NCBI RefSeq assembly: GCF_000212395.1
Contig: NC_015499.1
Span: 647,501-711,500, forward strand
Reading direction: 5' to 3'
Source of the DNA: Thermodesulfobium narugense DSM 14796
Lineage (GTDB): Bacteria; Thermodesulfobiota; Thermodesulfobiia; Thermodesulfobiales; Thermodesulfobiaceae
Length of the DNA: 64,000 nucleotides
Shown here: piece by piece, positions 28,201-35,984 of the stretch
Position numbering within the stretch: the first letter of the stretch is position 1
Layout: each line of letters begins with the position of its first letter
The notes under the pieces: generated by a model
Seen by the model: the letters and a program-made list of their open reading frames with translations, nothing else
The model's database searches: none
Told to the model about the DNA's origin: nothing
Made by a program: the position numbers and the translations under genes

Positions 28201-28645
28201 GAAGCAAGTCTTTAAAAAGGATGGCTCCTTTTTCTTTGTTTTAAACATTGAGGATTTAACTGGAAGCGTAGAGTGCATCTATTCTAAAAAAGACAAGGCT
28301 ATTATTGATGAAATAATGGAAAATGATATTGTTTGGATTGAGGGAAGACTTATAAAAAAGGATGAGGGATCAAGAATAATTATTGATCAAATAGGAAAAA
28401 TTAACAGAAAGATATTTCATATTAAATTTTATAAGAAGCTTTGTTCAGAAGGTGCACTTATGAAATTAAAAGAAGAACTTTCGATTTTAAAAGGCGATAT
28501 ACCATTAATTATTCACTTTGTTGACGAAAACGCAGAAAAGCTTTGTTTGGCAGATTCAAATTACTTTGTTAATGTAGAAAGCGATATTGTTGAAAGGATT
28601 AATAAGTTTAGAGGCGTTGAGTGCTGGCTTGAAGAAAATAGGTAA
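25229..28645 (+). CDS. dnaE: DNA polymerase III alpha subunit (DnaE)
   Basis: The replicative polymerase. The 1138-residue protein has an N-terminal PHP domain ('FVHLHVHSEYSLLDGASRLDDII' and 'ALTDHGNMYG'), the C-family palm with catalytic D400 and D402 in 'PPDIDVDF', and the third acidic residue in 'FLKMDLLGLRNLT'. After 'TRHSSVHAAGVVIS' come the fingers, a beta-clamp-binding region and a C-terminal OB domain ('VKICGIVFNKKQVFKKDGSFFFVLNIEDLTGSVE'). There is no inserted exonuclease domain, so this is DnaE and not PolC. The start ATG lies directly after the preceding stop with no clear ribosome site. Confidence 0.96.
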   Translation: MSFVHLHVHSEYSLLDGASRLDDIILKAKNDNMQALALTDHGNMYGALKFYSLAKEHEIKPLIGCEMYITDDMTKQTRANGDLDTYLSHLILIAKDFEGYKNLVRLVSFGFLKGFYYKPRIDLKTLFEYKKGLIVSSACMYGRIPQLILSNKKDQAVELAKTFKEQFGDDFYLEIQDHGLPEEKKLIPVIINMSQDLNIPLIATNDSHYTNKEDAEFHDVLLCIQTKKTVQDENRMKFNTDSLYFKTSEEMKELFSYCKDAVENTLIVADKCSLELPIGKVTVPKFPCPEGKSEREYLNLLIEKGLNRRYKGNITKEIEERLKYELDIIQKTGYEGYFLIVSDYINYAKENGIQVGPGRGSAAGSLVAYVLGITDIDPLKYNLLFERFLNPERVNPPDIDVDFCIEKRAQVLNYLVKRYGQENVAQIGTFGTMNARAVVRDVGRTLGKPLSIVDKLAKLIPNKPGSQATLKEAEELQEVKQFLNSNPSLKELWEKSIKLEGLTRHSSVHAAGVVISPFPIYDLIPLQRPSEGDVPVTQWPMEDVEKSGFLKMDLLGLRNLTVIGKTLELIEKTRGIKVDIEDIPLDDPKVYELLERGETLGVFQLESSGMQQLLKEVKPDKFEDLIAILALYRPGPMNSGMVEQFIRRKHKKEPVVFIHKDVEPILSETYGVMIYQEQIMQLASILAGFSLGEADLLRRAMGKKKAEVMAAQKPKFVEGAINKGLISREQAEKIFDDMAKFAEYGFNKSHSASYALITYRTAWLKVYYTPEYMAALLSSVSSDTDKVAEYIKEAKKFGVEVLSPDVNESGENFTVIGNKIRFGLSAIKGVGKAAIDTILANRLSDGNFKNLRDFIYRTSSKSVNKKIYENLIKAGALDNLYKDRLNLLDQLDEVLALVKKSTKTDNEHSLFNEAFDEEELYIDNDIEIIPKKDFDPSLKLAFEKEVLGLYVSGHPLKPYKFLINSISNFNISSLNELDTEKVKICGIVFNKKQVFKKDGSFFFVLNIEDLTGSVECIYSKKDKAIIDEIMENDIVWIEGRLIKKDEGSRIIIDQIGKINRKIFHIKFYKKLCSEGALMKLKEELSILKGDIPLIIHFVDENAEKLCLADSNYFVNVESDIVERINKFRGVECWLEENR

Positions 28646-28724
28646 TTAAGAAAAAAATAATTATATAATTAAAACAGTTACAAAGAATAATTAACCTATC
28701 ATCAAGATTATTAAGGAGAGGTAT

Positions 28725-29945
28725 TTGATTGTGAATAATTCGCTTTCTGGATCAGTAGATATGCTACCTGAAGAAGTTTTGTGTAGAAACTCAATCGAAG
28801 AAAAGATTAAAAGTTTTTGGGAAAAAAATGGCTTTGTTATGGTGTCTATCCCTGTTCTTGAAAATTGGGACAAGTTACAAGTAGCACTTGACGAAAAATT
28901 AATAGAAAAAACAATTAGATTTATTGATAGATTTGGAGGAGTTAGCGTTCTTAGCCCCGACTTGACGGTTTCTATTGCAAGGATGGTTTCTGCTAGAAAG
29001 AGAAGCTCTCCTTTTCCGTTAAAATATTTTTATTTATCAGATGTATTTAGAGTTACTTCAGAACATAGTGTAATAAGACAATGTGGTGTTGAAATTATAG
29101 GGGCTGATAAACAAAGTTTAGCTGACGTAGAACTTGCAGTATTAATTTTTATGACTTTAAAAGAAATCGGTTTTAATGAGATATATCTTGAAATAGGAAA
29201 TTTTGAAATATTAAAAGAGCTTTTGGATCTGGATATGCTTAAGAGTTACAAAAAAAATTTGCTTGAGGCTTTTTTAAAAAAGGATTGGGTAACACTAAAC
29301 TGTATTGCAAATGAGATTAAGGATTTTAAAATTTCAAACTTTATTAGAAATCTTCCAAAACTTTCAGGAACACCAGATGAAGTTTTTTCAAAAATTAATT
29401 TAATTCCTGAATTTTTGCATCCTTCAGTTAAAAATTTGGAGAAAATAAGTAATGAAATCAAAAATGCTGGCGTAAAACACTATATTAATCTTTCTTTGAT
29501 TAACGAAATTTCCTATTATACTGGCTTTATTTTTCAAGTTTTTGTTCCAGGTTCGCCAAATTCTATTGGTGGCGGAGGCAGATATGATGATTTATATTCC
29601 CTATTTGGTTTTGATTGTCCTTCCTCAGGGTTTGGTATTGATTTAGATAAGATTTATGAGATTTTGAAAGCGAATTATCTTAAACCTATAAATATTGACG
29701 TCCTTTTATCTTTTAATGATGATATACCTTTACATTGGGTGTGGAATCTAGCTGCTTCCTATAGAGACCAGGGGATAAGGGTGGAAATAGACTTAAAAAG
29801 TAGAAAATTTGATGAAGCCTTAGAGTTTTCGAAAAATAAAAAGGCTAAAAGATTGGTTTACATATCTAAATTAGAATCATCAGGAGTATCTGGGTGGATT
29901 GTTGATACGCATACCGAAAACAAAGAAAGGATGACCTTTTGCTGA
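28725..29945 (+). CDS. hisZ: ATP phosphoribosyltransferase regulatory subunit HisZ
   Basis: HisZ is a histidyl-tRNA synthetase paralogue that pairs with the short form of HisG. The 406-residue protein has class II motifs: motif 2 'YFYLSDVFRVTSEHSVIRQCGVEIIG' and motif 3 'SIGGGGRYDDLYSLFG...GFGIDLDKIYE'. Synthetase-specific histidine-binding motifs are degraded, and the C-terminal anticodon-type domain is short and divergent. Adjacent hisG is the short, HisZ-dependent type, which makes HisZ much more likely than HisS. The start is TTG 28725, six bases after GGAG; GTG 28731 is an alternative. Confidence 0.88.
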   Translation: MIVNNSLSGSVDMLPEEVLCRNSIEEKIKSFWEKNGFVMVSIPVLENWDKLQVALDEKLIEKTIRFIDRFGGVSVLSPDLTVSIARMVSARKRSSPFPLKYFYLSDVFRVTSEHSVIRQCGVEIIGADKQSLADVELAVLIFMTLKEIGFNEIYLEIGNFEILKELLDLDMLKSYKKNLLEAFLKKDWVTLNCIANEIKDFKISNFIRNLPKLSGTPDEVFSKINLIPEFLHPSVKNLEKISNEIKNAGVKHYINLSLINEISYYTGFIFQVFVPGSPNSIGGGGRYDDLYSLFGFDCPSSGFGIDLDKIYEILKANYLKPINIDVLLSFNDDIPLHWVWNLAASYRDQGIRVEIDLKSRKFDEALEFSKNKKAKRLVYISKLESSGVSGWIVDTHTENKERMTFC

Positions 29946-30580
29946 TGCTTAAAATTGCTGTACCAAAAGGAGTTTTGTTTGAACCATCTTTAAGATTATT
30001 AAAAAATTGTGGATACAAGATCCCTTCAGATTTTGGGAGGAAACTTTTAATAGAAGATTCAAATCAGCAACTGTCTTTGGTAATAGTAAGACCTTTTGAT
30101 ATGCCTCTTTATGTGGAAGAAGGGGTTGTTGACGTTGCTTTTATCGGTAAAGATGTAATTGAAGAAACTTCGATGTCTTGTTTTGAAATATTAGATTTAG
30201 GTTATGGTCAATGCAGGTTGTCAGTTGCTGTGCCAGGTTTTAGTCCTTATAGATCTGTTGAAGATTTTCATTCTTTTATTAAAGTTGGATCGAAATATCA
30301 GAATCTTTCAAAAAAGTTTTTTATAGAAAAAGGAATTCAGGTTAGGATTTTCCCTCTTGGAGGATCTGTAGAGTTGTCGCCTATTGTGGGTTTGTCTGAT
30401 GCAATAATCGATCTCGTTTCTACTGGTAATACTCTCAAAGCCAATAACCTTGTAGAAATTGAAACTATTTTGTTTTCCACTTCTCGTTTAGTGGTAAATG
30501 ATGCTAAGTATAGACTTAAGAGAAAAGAAATAAACGAATTCATTTTGCGAGTTAAGGAGGTTCTTAATGATATTTATTGA
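29939..30580 (+). CDS. hisG: ATP phosphoribosyltransferase, short form (HisG)
   Basis: HisG carries out the first step of histidine synthesis, joining ATP and PRPP. At 213 residues it lacks the C-terminal regulatory domain of long HisG and so needs HisZ, which is encoded directly upstream. Motifs: 'LKIAVPKGVLFEPSLRLLKNCGY' at the start, 'VDVAFIGKDVIEE' in the middle and the PRPP-binding 'DLVSTGNTLKANNL'. The start may be TTG 29939 or ATG 29945, which shares a base with the hisZ stop. It overlaps hisD by 14 bp. Confidence 0.93.
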   Translation: MLMLKIAVPKGVLFEPSLRLLKNCGYKIPSDFGRKLLIEDSNQQLSLVIVRPFDMPLYVEEGVVDVAFIGKDVIEETSMSCFEILDLGYGQCRLSVAVPGFSPYRSVEDFHSFIKVGSKYQNLSKKFFIEKGIQVRIFPLGGSVELSPIVGLSDAIIDLVSTGNTLKANNLVEIETILFSTSRLVVNDAKYRLKRKEINEFILRVKEVLNDIY

Positions 30581-31853
30581 TGATTTTCTTTTATTAAAAA
30601 AAGAGGCAGAGCTTCAAAGATTGTGGAAAAGGGGGTCGTATTTTCAAGATAATAAAATTTTTGATGAAGTGATAGCAATTATAAATAACATTAAATCAAG
30701 AGGACTTGAAGCTGTAAAAGAATATTCTAAAAAATTTGATGATTATGATTTATCCCTTGGTTTAATAGCTTCAGAAGAGGAAATAATTTCTCAAGCGAGG
30801 CTTGTACCTACTGATGTTTATAATGCACTAAAGCATTCTGCTGAAAGGATAAAAAGGTATCATGAAAGCGTTAAAATTGAATCATTTAAGTATGAAACAG
30901 AAGAGTCAGAATCAGGGTTTAAATGGACTCCAATTGAAAATGTAGGTATATATATACCAGGAGGATTGGCAGCATATCCATCTACAATTCTAATGACGGT
31001 TATTGTTGCTGATGTTGCGGGAGTGAATAACATCTATGTATGTTCTAAGCCAAATAAGGGAAAAATAAATCCATATATAGCTTCAGCTATTCTTGCTTGC
31101 AATACTAAGAAGGTTAAGGTTGTGAAGCTTTCTGGTATTCAGGCTATTTCTTCTATGGCTTTGGGTTTGGGAATTAAAAAGGTTGACAAGATATTTGGAC
31201 CTGGTAACGACTATGTAAGTCTTGCTAAAAAATATTTCTTTGGAGAGGTAGCTATTGATATGATGGCTGGTCCTTCTGAAATATTAATAGTTTCTGATGG
31301 CAAAGTAAATCCTTCTTGGATTGCATGGGATTTTTTGTCGCAAGCAGAACATGATAAAAATGCAAAAACTGGCCTGATATCAAATGAAATTGATTTTTTA
31401 AATGAAGTAATGGAAAGAGTTAAAGAATATTCTCTTAGAGTTTTGAATAAACATATTGTAGAATCTTCACTCCAAAATTCCTTTTTTGGGTTTGCCCCTA
31501 CCCTTGAGGATGCGATAAGTATTTCAAATATCTTAGCTCCTGAACATCTTGAAATTGCTTGTGAAAATCCTGAAGAACTTTTTAACAAAGTTCAAAATGC
31601 AGGCACAGTGTTTCTGGGAAATTTGACTTGTGAACCATTTGGAGATTATATTTTAGGACCAAGTCATGTTTTGCCGACATCAGGTAGTGCACGTTATTTT
31701 TCAGGGATAAACGTGTATGATTTCTTAAAAAGAACAAACTTTTCTAGAATAAAAACAAAAAATGCTTTAAAAAATCTTTTAGATGCTTCTTTGATAGCCG
31801 AAGTAGAAGGATTTAGCGCTCATAAAAAGTCCATGCTTTGTAGGAACGAATGA
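30567..31853 (+). CDS. hisD: Histidinol dehydrogenase
   Basis: A zinc enzyme that carries out the last two steps of histidine synthesis, oxidising histidinol to histidine with NAD. The 428-residue protein has the family blocks 'NVGIYIPGGLAAYPSTILM', 'VDKIFGPGNDYVSLAKKYFFG', 'IDMMAGPSEILIV', 'LSQAEHDKNAKTGLIS', 'LAPEHLEIA' and 'GPSHVLPTSGSARYFSG', which carry the zinc ligands and catalytic Glu/His. The ATG lies after AAGGAGG at 30554-30560. The rest of the his pathway is not in the window. Confidence 0.96.
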   Translation: MIFIDDFLLLKKEAELQRLWKRGSYFQDNKIFDEVIAIINNIKSRGLEAVKEYSKKFDDYDLSLGLIASEEEIISQARLVPTDVYNALKHSAERIKRYHESVKIESFKYETEESESGFKWTPIENVGIYIPGGLAAYPSTILMTVIVADVAGVNNIYVCSKPNKGKINPYIASAILACNTKKVKVVKLSGIQAISSMALGLGIKKVDKIFGPGNDYVSLAKKYFFGEVAIDMMAGPSEILIVSDGKVNPSWIAWDFLSQAEHDKNAKTGLISNEIDFLNEVMERVKEYSLRVLNKHIVESSLQNSFFGFAPTLEDAISISNILAPEHLEIACENPEELFNKVQNAGTVFLGNLTCEPFGDYILGPSHVLPTSGSARYFSGINVYDFLKRTNFSRIKTKNALKNLLDASLIAEVEGFSAHKKSMLCRNE

Positions 31854-31890
31854 AATCTTAGCTTATTAATGTAAAGGGAGTGTCATACCT

Positions 31891-32421
31891 ATGAAAGAAG
31901 ATAAAACTTATACAGAGTATGTATATTGTGGGAAAATTATTAAAGTGAGACGAGATTGGGTAAAGATTAAAAAGGGAACAAAGCAACACAGAACTTGGAT
32001 GGAGGTTGTTGAATTTTCTAATGCCGTAGGCATAATTGCTTTACCAAACAAAGAAGAGATTTTATTGGTTGAACAATTCAGATATGCTCCCAATGAAAAA
32101 CTTTTAGAGATCCCTGCTGGAAAATTGGATCCTGGTGAATCCCCTGAAGCTGGTGCTATAAGAGAACTTATTGAAGAAACAGGATATAGGGCTAAAAGCG
32201 TTAAAAGGATATTTTCTATGTATACAACTCCAGGATTTACCGACGAATATATGCACATTATGCTTTGTGAAGACTTAGAATACGTTGGCGTTAATCCTGA
32301 TGAAGATGAGGTAATTAATGTAGTAAAATTTAATATTAAAGACCTTGAGAAAATGGTTTTAGAGGGGAAGATTAAAGACGCCAAAACAGTGCTTGCGGTC
32401 CTTTATCTTACAAGAAGGTAG
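31891..32421 (+). CDS. NUDIX hydrolase (ADP-ribose pyrophosphatase-like)
   Basis: A 176-residue protein with a complete Nudix box: G77, E83, R91-E92, E95-E96 and G98 in 'AGKLDPGESPEAGAIRELIEETGY'. The N-terminal 'VYCGKIIKVRRDWVKIKKG' strand pair and 'IALPNKEEILLVEQFRYAPNEKLLEIPAG' are typical of ADP-ribose pyrophosphatases (NudF-type), which break ADP-ribose to AMP and ribose 5-phosphate. Substrate is inferred from family resemblance only. In Firmicutes such genes are often next to xerD, as here; the two frames overlap by 29 bp if the TTG start of xerD is correct. Confidence 0.88.
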   Translation: MKEDKTYTEYVYCGKIIKVRRDWVKIKKGTKQHRTWMEVVEFSNAVGIIALPNKEEILLVEQFRYAPNEKLLEIPAGKLDPGESPEAGAIRELIEETGYRAKSVKRIFSMYTTPGFTDEYMHIMLCEDLEYVGVNPDEDEVINVVKFNIKDLEKMVLEGKIKDAKTVLAVLYLTRR

Positions 32422-33313
32422 TAAGGCCCTACATGCTTTTGTAAGCTATCTCTTTTTTATAAGAGGGTATTCTGAGAATACAGTAAATTCGTACAGGAGC
32501 GATATAAAGTCCTTTTTTAACTTTTTTAAGGACAGAATAAACGATACTGTTGATATTGAAAAGTTATTGCTATATTATTCGAATTATTTAATTTCAAATA
32601 ATTATAAAGCCTCTTCTCTTGAAAGAAAATTGGTAGCAATAAAACAATTTCTTATTTTTTCATTCCAAGAAGGTTATTATAAGGGCAAAATTCCTGATAT
32701 TGTTTTGCCAAAAAAAGATAAAAGATTGCCATTTTTTTTGTCTAGGAGCGATATCTTTAATATTTTTAACTTTATTTCTAATTCAAAACAATTTACTATT
32801 AGGGATTTGCTTATTTTTAAGATGTTGTATTTTACGGGCATGAGAATTTCAGAGCTTTTAAATCTAAAGATTGATAACGTTAATTTTGAAAGTATGGATA
32901 TTAGAGTTCTTGGGAAAGGATCAAAGGAAAGAATTATTCCTTTTCATCGAGATATTTTGGATTTGTTTAATTCGTATTTAATTTTTAGACAAGAGAGTTT
33001 GAAACCTAAGTGTGAAAATATTTTTGTTAATTCAAAAGGGAAGCCTCTTTCAAGGCAATATATATGGAAAATGTGTAAAAAAGTAGGTAATTTCTTAAAT
33101 TTAGAATTACATCCTCATATTTTTAGACATTCATTAGCAACCCATTTACTTTCTGGTGGGGCTAGTATTAAGACTATACAAGAAATATTAGGTCATGAGT
33201 CAATTTCGACTACTCAAATATATACTCATTTAATATATGAAGAACTTAAGAAGGAATATTTTAGAGCATTTAAAAATTTTGATAGTGTTATTAATCCAAT
33301 AAATAAATTATAA
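32393..33313 (+). CDS. Tyrosine recombinase XerD/XerC
   Basis: A 306-residue tyrosine recombinase of the chromosome-dimer-resolving type. The N-terminal SAM-like core-binding domain is residues 10-100. The catalytic set is complete: R151 ('TGMRISELL'), K175 ('LGKGSKER'), H242 and R245 ('HPHIFRHSLATHLL'), H268 ('LGHES') and Y277 ('TTQIYTH'). Length, single copy here and lack of phage genes favour a housekeeping Xer over an integrase; XerC and XerD cannot be told apart. Start TTG 32393 is inside the NUDIX gene. No other ATG, GTG or TTG lies in frame before the core-binding domain. Confidence 0.88.
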   Translation: MRSFILQEGSKALHAFVSYLFFIRGYSENTVNSYRSDIKSFFNFFKDRINDTVDIEKLLLYYSNYLISNNYKASSLERKLVAIKQFLIFSFQEGYYKGKIPDIVLPKKDKRLPFFLSRSDIFNIFNFISNSKQFTIRDLLIFKMLYFTGMRISELLNLKIDNVNFESMDIRVLGKGSKERIIPFHRDILDLFNSYLIFRQESLKPKCENIFVNSKGKPLSRQYIWKMCKKVGNFLNLELHPHIFRHSLATHLLSGGASIKTIQEILGHESISTTQIYTHLIYEELKKEYFRAFKNFDSVINPINKL

Positions 33314-33335
33314 TATTAATTAAATTTATTTATTG
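33297..33335. promoter_or_regulatory. Perfect 13-bp AT-only inverted repeat between xerD and the proline operon
   Basis: CAATAAATAAATT at 33297-33309 is matched by its exact reverse complement at 33323-33335, with a 13-base spacer that itself contains TAATATTA. It overlaps the xerD stop codon and ends 26 bases before the P5C dehydrogenase start. It is followed by a T-rich stretch. It could be a weak terminator hairpin or an operator for the proline genes. Confidence 0.45.
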
Positions 33336-33361
33336 CAATTATTTTTTAAGGAGGATTGAAT

Positions 33362-34993
33362 TTGAGAAATTGTATAGCAAAGATTCCAGAACCAATTAAT
33401 GAACCTGTTTATGATTATGGGGTGGGAACTAAAGAAAGAGATAACCTAAAATCGGCATTAAAGGATGTTCTTTCGAAAAAGGTTGAAATTGCGTTAATTA
33501 TTGGTGGAAAAGAAATTAAGACCGAAAATACAGTAGATATTAGATGTCCACATCAACACGATATTGTTCTTGGTCAGTATTATCAAGCTGGTAAGGAAGA
33601 AATCAAGTTAGCAATTGAATCGGCTATGAATGCGAAAAAGAATTGGGCTAAAATTGATTTTCAAGAAAGGGCAGCAATTTTTTTAAAGGCGGCAGAGCTC
33701 TTAAGCACAAAGTACAGATATTTAATGAATGCTACAACAATGCTTTCAATTAGCAAAAACGTATTCCAGGCTGAAATAGATTGTGTTTGCGAACTTATTG
33801 ATTTTTTGAGATTTAATGTGAAATTTGCTGAGAAAATTTATGAGGATCAACCAATTTCTCCGAAGGGTTTTTGGAATAGAATGCAGTATAGGCCTCTTGA
33901 GGGTTTTGTATTTGCAGTTCCCCCGTTTAATTTTGTTTCGATTTCTGGCAATTTGCCAACTGCACCCGTAATAATGGGAAACGTTTCAATTTGGAAACCG
34001 GCTTCCAGCGCTGTTTATCCTTCTTATTTATTTATGAAGATTCTTCAAGAGGCAGGTTTACCAGATGGGGTAATCAATTTCGTGCCTGCTAAAGGTTCTA
34101 CTATAGGAGATTTGGTTTTCTCTTCTAGAGAATTTGCTGGCCTTCATTTTACAGGGAGCTATGAAACTTTTAACTACATGTGGAAAACTATAGCTAATAA
34201 CATCTCAAATTATATAACCTATCCAAGAATTGTTGGCGAAACTGGTGGAAAAGATTTTATTTTTGCTCATAATTCGGCTAATGTTAAGAGTTTAATTGCT
34301 GCAATTATTAGAGGTTCCTTTGAGTATCAAGGTCAAAAGTGTTCTGCTGTTTCAAGAGTTTATATACCAAAATTAATGTTTAATAGTTTTAAAGACGAGT
34401 TTCTAAATGAGCTTAGCAAGATAAAAATGGGTTCTCCTGAAGATTTTACAAACTTTATGAATGCAGTTATTGATAGAGAATCATTTGACAAAATTAAATC
34501 ATATATTGATTATGCAATAAATAGCAACGAAGCTAGTATTCTATTTGGTGGAAAATGTGATGATAGTGTAGGATATTTCGTAGAACCTACTGTTATAGTT
34601 ACTGAAAACCCTCATTTCAAAACTATGGAGGAGGAGATCTTTGGTCCTGTGGTAACTTTCTATCCTTATGATGATAATAAGTTTGAAGAAACGCTTTATT
34701 TATGCGATAAAACAAGCATATACGGTTTAACTGGTGCTATCTTTGCTCAGGATAGAAATGCTATAAACATTGCAACCGAAGTTCTTGAGTCTAGCGCAGG
34801 GAATTTTTACATTAACGATAAGCCAACAGGTGCAGTTGTTGGTCAGCAACCTTTTGGTGGGGCTAGAGCTAGTGGAACAAACGATAAGGCAGGCAGTTTG
34901 TTAAACCTGATTAGGTGGACAAGCGCAAGGTCTGTTAAAGAAACTTTTAACCCTCCAGAAAATTTTCAATACCCCTTTATGGAGGAAAGATGA
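33362..34993 (+). CDS. 1-Pyrroline-5-carboxylate dehydrogenase (L-glutamate gamma-semialdehyde dehydrogenase)
   Basis: Oxidises glutamate semialdehyde to glutamate with NAD, the second step of proline breakdown. The 543-residue aldehyde dehydrogenase has the NAD-binding block 'FVFAVPPFNFVSISGNLPTAPVIMGNVSIWKPASSA', the general-base motif 'VGETGGKDFIFAH', the catalytic cysteine in 'YQGQKCSAVSRVYIP' and 'QQPFGGARASGTNDKAG', the P5CDH-specific version. TTG 33356 is also in frame, but AAGGAGG at 33348-33354 is seven bases before TTG 33362, which is preferred. Proline dehydrogenase overlaps its end by four bases. Confidence 0.93.
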   Translation: MRNCIAKIPEPINEPVYDYGVGTKERDNLKSALKDVLSKKVEIALIIGGKEIKTENTVDIRCPHQHDIVLGQYYQAGKEEIKLAIESAMNAKKNWAKIDFQERAAIFLKAAELLSTKYRYLMNATTMLSISKNVFQAEIDCVCELIDFLRFNVKFAEKIYEDQPISPKGFWNRMQYRPLEGFVFAVPPFNFVSISGNLPTAPVIMGNVSIWKPASSAVYPSYLFMKILQEAGLPDGVINFVPAKGSTIGDLVFSSREFAGLHFTGSYETFNYMWKTIANNISNYITYPRIVGETGGKDFIFAHNSANVKSLIAAIIRGSFEYQGQKCSAVSRVYIPKLMFNSFKDEFLNELSKIKMGSPEDFTNFMNAVIDRESFDKIKSYIDYAINSNEASILFGGKCDDSVGYFVEPTVIVTENPHFKTMEEEIFGPVVTFYPYDDNKFEETLYLCDKTSIYGLTGAIFAQDRNAINIATEVLESSAGNFYINDKPTGAVVGQQPFGGARASGTNDKAGSLLNLIRWTSARSVKETFNPPENFQYPFMEER

Positions 34994-35892
34994 TGCTAAA
35001 TAATATTTTTAATTTTACTATCTCAAACACTATTGATTATGTTCCAGAACAAATTATAGATTTTTTTTCAAAAAAATATGTTTCTGGACCATCTCTTTCC
35101 GATGCGGTTAAGACTACAATTGATTTGAACTCCAAGGGAATGATGTCTACTATTGATGTGTTGGGTGAATTCGTTCAAAACGAAGATCAAACTATTTTTT
35201 TTAGAAATGAGTGTATTAAAGTACTTGAAACCATTAAAGAAGAGTCTTTAAACGCAAATCTCTCTTTAAAACCTACTCAAATGGGTCTTGCCATAAATAA
35301 AGCTCTTTGTTATGAAAATATAAGGAAAATAGTAAGGAGAGCTAAGGAATTAGACAATTTTGTAAGAATTGATATGGAGAATTCACCATATACAACTGAT
35401 ACGTTAAAAATGTATAAGCTTTTAAGAGAAGAATTTCCAGGTCATGTGGGGACTGTTTTGCAAGCCTACTTAAGAAGAACAATTGACGATATTGACAAAC
35501 TTTCAGATAAAAATCTGAATATAAGGCTTTGCAAGGGTATCTACGTAGAATCTTATAAAATTGCGTACAAAAATCCTGAATTAATTAATGAAAACTATAT
35601 TTATTGTTTAGAAAAACTTTTTGATAATAAGGCATATGTTGGCATTGCAACTCATGACGAGAAGTTAATTTTTCATGCAATGAAGCTAATTAGGAAATAC
35701 AACTTACAGCCAAATGAATATGAATTTCAAATGTTGTTGGGAATAGGTGATGAACTGAGAGACTTTATACTTTCTAAGAAGCATAGACTTAGGATATATG
35801 TACCATATGGCAAAGAGTGGCTATCTTATGTTAGAAGAAGACTAAAGGAGAATCCAAACATAATTAAAACAGCTCTTGGATTAAAGTTGTAG
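34990..35892 (+). CDS. Proline dehydrogenase
   Basis: A flavoenzyme that oxidises proline to pyrroline-5-carboxylate; the product passes to the upstream gene's enzyme. The 300-residue protein has the beta/alpha-barrel motifs 'FVRIDMENSPYTTDTLKMYKLL', 'IRLCKGIYVES', 'VGIATHDEKLI' and 'EYEFQMLLGIGDELRDFI', ending with 'RIYVPYGKEWLSYVRRRLKENP', which is the FAD-binding end of PutA/ProDH. It is a monofunctional, PutB-type enzyme rather than a fusion. Two adjacent ATGs (34990 and 34993) follow GGAGG at 34981-34985. Confidence 0.93.
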   Translation: MMLNNIFNFTISNTIDYVPEQIIDFFSKKYVSGPSLSDAVKTTIDLNSKGMMSTIDVLGEFVQNEDQTIFFRNECIKVLETIKEESLNANLSLKPTQMGLAINKALCYENIRKIVRRAKELDNFVRIDMENSPYTTDTLKMYKLLREEFPGHVGTVLQAYLRRTIDDIDKLSDKNLNIRLCKGIYVESYKIAYKNPELINENYIYCLEKLFDNKAYVGIATHDEKLIFHAMKLIRKYNLQPNEYEFQMLLGIGDELRDFILSKKHRLRIYVPYGKEWLSYVRRRLKENPNIIKTALGLKL

Positions 35893-35917
35893 CAAGACTA
35901 TAAAAAATATTTATATA

Positions 35918-35947
35918 TTGTTAGATAAAAAGAAATTATAATAAAAT
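35918..35947 (+). promoter_or_regulatory. Candidate promoter for the binding-protein gene
   Basis: TTGTTA at 35918-35923 and TAAAAT at 35942-35947 are 18 bases apart in the AT-rich gap after proline dehydrogenase. An overlapping TATAAT at 35937-35942 is an alternative -10 with a poor partner. The match is modest. Confidence 0.35.
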
Positions 35948-35984
35948 ATTAACGTATCAAATACTTTATTTAGGGGGTGCTAAT

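Noticed and set aside
31908-32384. 158-codon minus-strand frame opposite the NUDIX gene
   Set aside because: It is a mirror frame of a clear NUDIX enzyme, with biased composition and no start signal.
32393-33313. XerD as a phage integrase marking a prophage
   Set aside because: No phage genes lie nearby, the length and motifs fit housekeeping Xer proteins, and a NUDIX neighbour is common for chromosomal xerD.
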